In this document: piece after piece, positions 59,814 to 64,000 of the stretch
Numbering within the stretch: position 1 is the stretch's first letter
Layout of the letters: each line of letters opens with the position of its first letter
Assembly: GCA_045598325.1 (NCBI GenBank)
Contig: JAZLLT010000057.1
Span: 3,723-67,722, forward strand
Reading direction: 5' to 3'
DNA: 64,000 nucleotides
From: RUG14130 sp045598325
GTDB lineage: Bacteria; Bacillota; Clostridia; Christensenellales; Aristaeellaceae
Notes under the pieces: generated by a model
Databases searched by the model: none
Told to the model about the DNA's origin: nothing
Seen by the model: only the letters and a program-made list of their open reading frames with translations
Made by a program: the position numbers and the translations under genes

Positions 59814-61280
59814 ATGTCAAAGTTTTTCAGCACGCGGGATAAAAACGCTTCCGTATGCGCAAGAGAAGCGGTTGTAAAGGGACTTTCGCCCGATGGCGGT
59901 CTTTTTGTGCCGGAAACATTGCCGTCCTTGGATGTAAACACTCTTTTGAATTGTTCTTATCCCGAGATCGCAGAGCGTATCCTATCCGCGTTTTTTACCG
60001 ATTTTTCCGGGGAGGATATCCGTTTATCCTGCGATGAGGCTTACCGTTACCATTTCGATACGCCGGAAGTTTGCTCCGTTATCAAAAAAGGAGATTTGTT
60101 TTTCACGGAACTGTTCCACGGAGAGACCTGCGCGTTCAAGGATATTGCGCTTTCGATTCTGCCCCGCCTCATGGTCCGTGCCCAGAAATCTCTCGGGATC
60201 GATGACAAAATATTGATCCTGACCGCCACATCGGGCGATACCGGATCTGCCGCCATGAACGGATTCAAAGATGTCGGCGGAACGGGCATCATCACCTTCT
60301 ATCCTTATGGCGGAGTAAGCCCCATTCAACGGCGCCAGATGGTCTGCATGGAAGGTCATAATGTAACCGCATGCGCCGTAAAAGGCAACTTTGACGACTG
60401 CCAGAGCGCCGTTAAAAAGGCTTTCACGAATCTTCCCGCAATGGACGGGCTGCGCCTTTCCAGCGCCAACTCCATCAATATCGCGCGTCTTGTACCTCAA
60501 ATCGGTTATTATTATGCTACCTATATTTCGCTTGTGAAAAGAGGCGAACTGAAGAACGGCGAACAGCTTTCCTTCATCGTACCCACCGGAAACTTCGGTG
60601 ATATCCTTGCAGGCTTCTATGCCAAGAAAATGGGTCTTCCCATCGGAAAACTTGTTTGCGCGTCCAACGCGAATAATGTTTTGACCGACTTCCTGAATAC
60701 GGGTGTTTACGATAAACGCCGTGAATTTTTGAAGACAGTATCGCCCTCTATGGATATCCTGATTTCCAGTAACCTGGAGCGTTTGCTATACTATGTCCAG
60801 GACGACGATGCCGATACCGTAGCAAGGCAGATGAGGGAACTGAAAGAAAACGGCATTTACAGCGTAGACGGAAAAGTACTTGCCGGGATCAAAGAGACTT
60901 TCGAAGCCTACTGCTGTGATGACGATATCACCCGGAAGACGATCCGCGAATTCTACGGTCAGAACGGTTATGTCCTCGATCCTCATACTGCCGTAGCCGT
61001 CGCCTGCGCAGAGAAGTTCAAAAAGAAAGAACCCGGAACAAAGTGCGCGGTGCTCTCGACTGCCTCTCCATTCAAATTCCCGTCTGTCATCTTTGACGCG
61101 CTTTCCCTTCCGAAGACGGATGACGCGTTTATGATGCTGGACATCCTCTCCGAAAAGACCGGCACGCCGGTTCCGGGAATCATGAACCGGATCAAAAACG
61201 CCAACGAACTTCATACCGATGTCATCGAAAAAGAAGAAATCGAGAGTTATGTGCTCGCCAAGGGCAAGGAACTGTTTTAG
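59814..61280 (+). CDS. thrC: Threonine synthase
   Basis: A 488-residue PLP enzyme converting O-phosphohomoserine to threonine. The PLP lysine is in 'ETCAFKDIALS'; 'TSGDTGSAAMNGF' and 'VPTGNFGDILAG' are cofactor loops. Full length of the long type (about 480-500). GGAGG precedes the ATG by 8 bases. thrB, which makes its substrate, is not in the window. The ACT gene follows 9 bases later. Confidence 0.97.
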   Translation: MSKFFSTRDKNASVCAREAVVKGLSPDGGLFVPETLPSLDVNTLLNCSYPEIAERILSAFFTDFSGEDIRLSCDEAYRYHFDTPEVCSVIKKGDLFFTELFHGETCAFKDIALSILPRLMVRAQKSLGIDDKILILTATSGDTGSAAMNGFKDVGGTGIITFYPYGGVSPIQRRQMVCMEGHNVTACAVKGNFDDCQSAVKKAFTNLPAMDGLRLSSANSINIARLVPQIGYYYATYISLVKRGELKNGEQLSFIVPTGNFGDILAGFYAKKMGLPIGKLVCASNANNVLTDFLNTGVYDKRREFLKTVSPSMDILISSNLERLLYYVQDDDADTVARQMRELKENGIYSVDGKVLAGIKETFEAYCCDDDITRKTIREFYGQNGYVLDPHTAVAVACAEKFKKKEPGTKCAVLSTASPFKFPSVIFDALSLPKTDDAFMMLDILSEKTGTPVPGIMNRIKNANELHTDVIEKEEIESYVLAKGKELF

Positions 61281-61289
61281 GAGGAGAAT

Positions 61290-61721
61290 ATGAGTTACCT
61301 TTGCGTAGATACCTGCGTGCTTCCCGATTATTTTGAGAAAGTGATCGCCACCAAGAGATGCCTGGAAAGCGGAAGGACGCATAATGTGAGCGAAGCCGCG
61401 AGACTGAACGGCATTTCCCGCAGCACCTACTATAAGTATAAGGATTATGTGTTTGAAACCGGAAGCAATACCGGTTCGCATTGCGGTACTTTCCTTATGC
61501 TGCTAAGCCATGAAAAAGGCATTCTGTCGAGCGTACTCTCCATCTTTTCAGACGCGGGTGCGAACATCCTTACAATCTCCCAGTCTATCCCCATCAGCAA
61601 CATGGCTTCCGTCACTTTAACAGCGGACCTGAGTCAAATGAACTGTGATATAGACGAACTCATGAAGCATCTCGAACAGTTGAACGGTCTTGACCAGATT
61701 CAACTTGTTGCGATGAATTGA
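61290..61721 (+). CDS. ACT domain protein, UPF0735/PheB-like
   Basis: A 143-residue protein of the UPF0735 family. The N-terminal part has a helix-turn-helix-like 'HNVSEAARLNGISRSTYYKYKDYVF', followed by a C-terminal ACT domain ('LMLLSHEKGILSSVLSIFSDAGANILTI' pattern, residues about 70-97). ACT domains sense amino acids. Being directly after thrC it may regulate the threonine branch, but this is inferred only from position. Confidence 0.88.
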   Translation: MSYLCVDTCVLPDYFEKVIATKRCLESGRTHNVSEAARLNGISRSTYYKYKDYVFETGSNTGSHCGTFLMLLSHEKGILSSVLSIFSDAGANILTISQSIPISNMASVTLTADLSQMNCDIDELMKHLEQLNGLDQIQLVAMN

Positions 61722-61729
61722 GGTGTCTC

Positions 61730-62593
61730 ATGTTTACCATCATTGTCAACCCCACTTCCGGAGGGCGCAAGGCAAACCGTGTGCTTCCCCAGATCGAATC
61801 GATCCTGCGGAACAGAAACATGGTCTATACGCTTATCGAAACGCCTTATCCTACGGAAAAAGAAATGCTTGCACATGTTCCGTGCAGCGCAGACGACACC
61901 GTGTGCATTGTCGGCGGAGACGGAACGGTTCTCAATATACTCAACTGTCTTCCAGGCCACGAGATGACGCTCATCTGTGTCCCCTGCGGTACGGGAAATG
62001 ATTTTGTGAAGACGCTGAAATTGCCGCCGGATCCCGTGGAAGCATTTATGAAACAACTGGACGGTACCCGTACCCCGATCGACTTTGCAAAAGCGGGTTC
62101 GACTTACTTTATTAATATCTTCGGCACGGGTTTCGATGTGGATGTGCTCAAACAGCTTGAAGCGTTCAAAATCAAATTCACGGGACTGAAGGCGTACCTG
62201 AAAGCTTTGGTTCAGGCGATCAAATTCTATAAACCCGTTAAGTGCATGGTGAGCGTTGACGGCGGTGAATTTGCGGAGAAAGAAGTATCGACGCTTATGG
62301 TCGGCAACGGACAATATCTCGGCGGAGGCATGCGTGCCGTGCCGGACGGGGATCCCTTTGACGGTGTTTTCAATGTAATCGAAATCGCACCAGTAACGAA
62401 ACTGCAGCTCATCCGGTTCCTTCCGAGATTTCTGAAAGGTTCGCATGTGCAGATGCCCATCACAAAATGCTACACATGCAAGAATATCCGCCTGAAAGCG
62501 GATGATCTGGAATACCAGTTGGACGGCGAAATCATGTCATCGAAGGAAGTGGAAATCGATATCCTGCATGGCGTATTGCATTACAAACTGTAA
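61730..62593 (+). CDS. Diacylglycerol/lipid kinase family protein (YegS/DgkB-like)
   Basis: A 287-residue lipid kinase. The catalytic loop GGDGTVLNIL and 'CGTGNDF' are the nucleotide-binding blocks, and 'PDGDPFDGVFNV' lies in the C-terminal beta-sandwich domain. It would phosphorylate diacylglycerol or a similar lipid, recycling it to phosphatidic acid. GAGGTGTCTC precedes the ATG. It is 8 bases after the ACT gene and ends at a bidirectional terminator. Confidence 0.9.
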   Translation: MFTIIVNPTSGGRKANRVLPQIESILRNRNMVYTLIETPYPTEKEMLAHVPCSADDTVCIVGGDGTVLNILNCLPGHEMTLICVPCGTGNDFVKTLKLPPDPVEAFMKQLDGTRTPIDFAKAGSTYFINIFGTGFDVDVLKQLEAFKIKFTGLKAYLKALVQAIKFYKPVKCMVSVDGGEFAEKEVSTLMVGNGQYLGGGMRAVPDGDPFDGVFNVIEIAPVTKLQLIRFLPRFLKGSHVQMPITKCYTCKNIRLKADDLEYQLDGEIMSSKEVEIDILHGVLHYKL

Positions 62594-62595
62594 AA

Positions 62596-62625
62596 GAAAA
62601 CCGGTCCGAACGGACCGGTTTTCTT
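62596..62625. terminator. Bidirectional terminator between lipid kinase and TetR genes
   Basis: A 13 bp perfect inverted repeat (GAAAACCGGTCCG and its complement) with a 2-base centre; T-runs on both strands. Confidence 0.92.
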
Positions 62626-63298
62626 ATTTGAGTGCGTCTTCGATGACTTGGGCGATATCGTTGCCCTGCATCTTGATGGAGCCTCGCGGTGCATTGAGCA
62701 GCGTCTCGCAGGCGTAGGTATACGCGTTGATTTTATTCTGTATTTCGTATTCGCGTTCGCGTTTGTTCTCCGTACCGACAGCGATCATGGAAATATCATC
62801 GGTCAGTTCGCTGGAAAGACGGAGCAGGATGTTTCCCATTTCACGGGTGAACTTCGTGAAGAACAGGTTTTCGCTCATGCCCTCTTCGATGGCTTCCCCC
62901 ATCATGGCGCTCATCTTGTCGCGGGTCGCCATTGCCATATGCTCTCGCAGCATGGACTGCTGCTGGCGGTATGCCACATCCAGCATGATGGAAATGAATT
63001 CGGGCGTATTATCACGGAAGTAGGATGAGCCGGAAAGAACGGCGTTCAGTTTGTCGATTCCGCGAAGACCGTTTTCGATGATCGTTTTACGGCAGGCATT
63101 GGCATAGCCCTCCACGCGTCTTTCACAGATGGCGTCAAGCAAAGACAACTTGCTTTCAAAATGATGATAGAAGCCGCCCTTGCTGAGGTTCAGTTCATCA
63201 AGCACATCCTGTACAGATGTGTTTTCATATCCCCGCTTGTAGAACAGATCCTCCGCCGCATCGATAATGGCTGCTTTTCTTAACTCGCCCTTACGCAC
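62624..63298 (-). CDS. TetR family transcriptional regulator
   Basis: A 224-residue TetR-type repressor. The N-terminal helix-turn-helix 'ENTSVQDVLDELNLSKGGFYHHFESK' (here residues about 25-50) is textbook. The larger ligand-binding part is not recognisable. It starts with GTG at 63298, with a weak site upstream. A consensus promoter and a GGTAG...CTACC repeat lie upstream, so it probably represses its own gene. Its other targets are not clear; the RACO-like gene is on the same strand upstream. Confidence 0.93.
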   Translation of the reverse strand: MRKGELRKAAIIDAAEDLFYKRGYENTSVQDVLDELNLSKGGFYHHFESKLSLLDAICERRVEGYANACRKTIIENGLRGIDKLNAVLSGSSYFRDNTPEFISIMLDVAYRQQQSMLREHMAMATRDKMSAMMGEAIEEGMSENLFFTKFTREMGNILLRLSSELTDDISMIAVGTENKREREYEIQNKINAYTYACETLLNAPRGSIKMQGNDIAQVIEDALK

Positions 63299-63324
63299 TT
63301 TCGTTCACCGTCCGCTTTTGTATG

Positions 63325-63339
63325 GGTAGAAAACCTACC
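63325..63339. promoter_or_regulatory. Candidate TetR operator
   Basis: GGTAG-AAAAC-CTACC inverted repeat, about 10-20 bases after the start point of the tetR promoter. Position suggests autorepression. Confidence 0.45.
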
Positions 63340-63352
63340 GAAGTCTGAAAAT

Positions 63353-63381
63353 ATTATACAAAACCGAACAGAGTCTGTCAA
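63353..63381 (-). promoter_or_regulatory. tetR promoter, consensus
   Basis: Minus-strand TTGACA (63381-63376) and TATAAT (63358-63353) with a 17-base spacer: a perfect consensus. Confidence 0.85.
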
Positions 63382-63432
63382 TAGGCTTACGAAAGTTTTA
63401 AGTAAATATTTCAAAATTATGACATAGAAATA

Positions 63433-64000
63433 TCAATCCTTTTCGAAGAGCAGATTCTCGGTGAAGATATCTTCGAATTCTTTCTGTGCGGACAGTTCGA
63501 TATACCTAATGCTGCTGCGAAGGCTGTCCGCGCGCATTCTGGAATTGCGGCTCAAGGCCATCAGTTTTGCGCCGTCACCCGCGGCATTTCCGACAGTTCT
63601 GACTTTGGATTCGAACGCTTTCGGCAGCATGCCGATTTTGCAGGCGGAGGATACTTTGATATAATTGCCGAAGCCTCCGGCAATCAGTACTTCCTCCACA
63701 TCTTCTGCTTGAATGCCTGCGTTTTCCAGCAGAATGGCAATGCCCGCAGCAATCGCCGCTTTTGCGAGTTGCACCTCACGGATATCGGCTGGCTCGATAT
63801 AGACATTCTTGCTGATGTATAATCGTTCCTTCATTCTGCCCGAAGGAGAAATGAGACCGTCTTCAATGAGCAGAGCGACGGCATCGACAAGCGCACTTCC
63901 GCAAAGAGATGCAGGCTCGGATTCGCCGATGGATGTATAGGCAGGATTCCCGTTTGCGTCTATGAAAACATGGTCGATGGCACCTTCTGCCGCGCCGCTG
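63433..64000 (-). CDS. RACO/DUF4445-type ASKHA protein (partial, 5' end outside window)
   Basis: The reading frame runs open to the right edge and ends at 63433, giving about 189 C-terminal residues. The pattern 'ASLCGSALVDAVALLIEDGLI', then 'DIREVQLAKAAIAAGIAILL' and 'EEVLIAGGFGNYI' is typical of the C-terminal ASKHA domain of RACO-type proteins, which reactivate corrinoid proteins with ATP in anaerobes. The N-terminal 2Fe-2S part, if present, lies outside. A methyltransferase or corrinoid partner should then be next to it. Confidence 0.8.
   Translation of the reverse strand, partial: SGAAEGAIDHVFIDANGNPAYTSIGESEPASLCGSALVDAVALLIEDGLISPSGRMKERLYISKNVYIEPADIREVQLAKAAIAAGIAILLENAGIQAEDVEEVLIAGGFGNYIKVSSACKIGMLPKAFESKVRTVGNAAGDGAKLMALSRNSRMRADSLRSSIRYIELSAQKEFEDIFTENLLFEKD

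Noticed and set aside
1..64000. CRISPR array, toxin-antitoxin pair or other defence island
   Set aside because: No regular direct repeats with spacers and no Cas, restriction, Abi or toxin motifs were seen on either strand.

Overview
The window is an ordinary-looking chromosomal segment of an anaerobic Firmicute, most likely a gut or rumen Clostridia member (class level is a fair inference; anything finer is a guess). Reasons: the Firmicutes-type order rimP-nusA-ylxR-ylxQ-infB-rbfA-nrnA-truB and rplS-rbgA-rnhB-yraN-yifB; a clostridial-type LysA; UPF0735 (PheB-like) ACT protein beside thrC; a RACO/DUF4445-type protein at the right edge; several carbohydrate-active genes; and sigma-A-like promoters with 16-17 bp spacers. 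No CRISPR array, prophage, insertion sequence or rRNA was seen. One tRNA (Leu-CAA) is present.

Layout. 1-9.1 kb: tail of an oligopeptide-type ABC solute-binding protein, a GH43-type glycosidase, rarA, a Gfo/Idh/MocA oxidoreductase, a HIT protein, and a minus-strand pair of glycosidases (GH106-like and six-hairpin type) joined by an ATGA stop-start overlap. 9.2-11.1 kb: a 21-codon small ORF, an SGNH hydrolase and gapA. 11.3-22.9 kb: a long translation/ribosome-maturation operon from rimP to truB that runs on into an orphan addB and a second SGNH hydrolase. 22.9-31.7 kb: secreted proteins, DUF2461, a phosphohexomutase, transketolase, a cysteine desulfurase, psuG and cdsA. 31.8-39.5 kb: rplS with a candidate L19 leader, rbgA, rnhB, yraN, a 1296-residue double glycosyltransferase inserted into the conserved cluster, and yifB/comM. 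39.5-46.5 kb: sugar isomerases including fucI, an MBL hydrolase, comEC and holA. 46.5-50 kb: a secreted protein, tRNA-Leu, an ECF sigma factor followed by a DUF4349 membrane protein and a SIMPL protein, and a DUF1292 protein with a cysteine-rich insert. 50-56.2 kb: ispE, a DUF4886 protein, an SH3-repeat secreted protein, lysA, an M19 dipeptidase, a ZnuA-like protein that has lost most metal ligands, and rnhA. 56.2-57.5 kb: a single XerS-like tyrosine recombinase whose 5' leader contains a 14-6-14 bp inverted repeat. 57.5-64 kb: asd and hom (minus) divergent from thrC, an ACT protein and a lipid kinase, then a TetR regulator and a truncated RACO-like gene.

The most interesting signal is the recombinase with its adjacent symmetric site (57331-57364). 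The gene, the promoter that would start transcription at the site, and the layout of two arms around a 6 bp asymmetric centre together resemble the single-recombinase XerS/dif-SL chromosome dimer resolution system of streptococci. If right, this is a dif-type site and the window spans or approaches the replication terminus. Other points worth checking are the orphan AddB without a Walker A motif, the fused double GT-C enzyme, the ZnuA-like protein without its usual histidines, the sigma/DUF4349/SIMPL unit, and several RNA-level elements (rimP-nusA leader, L19 leader, 25.2 kb structured spacer).
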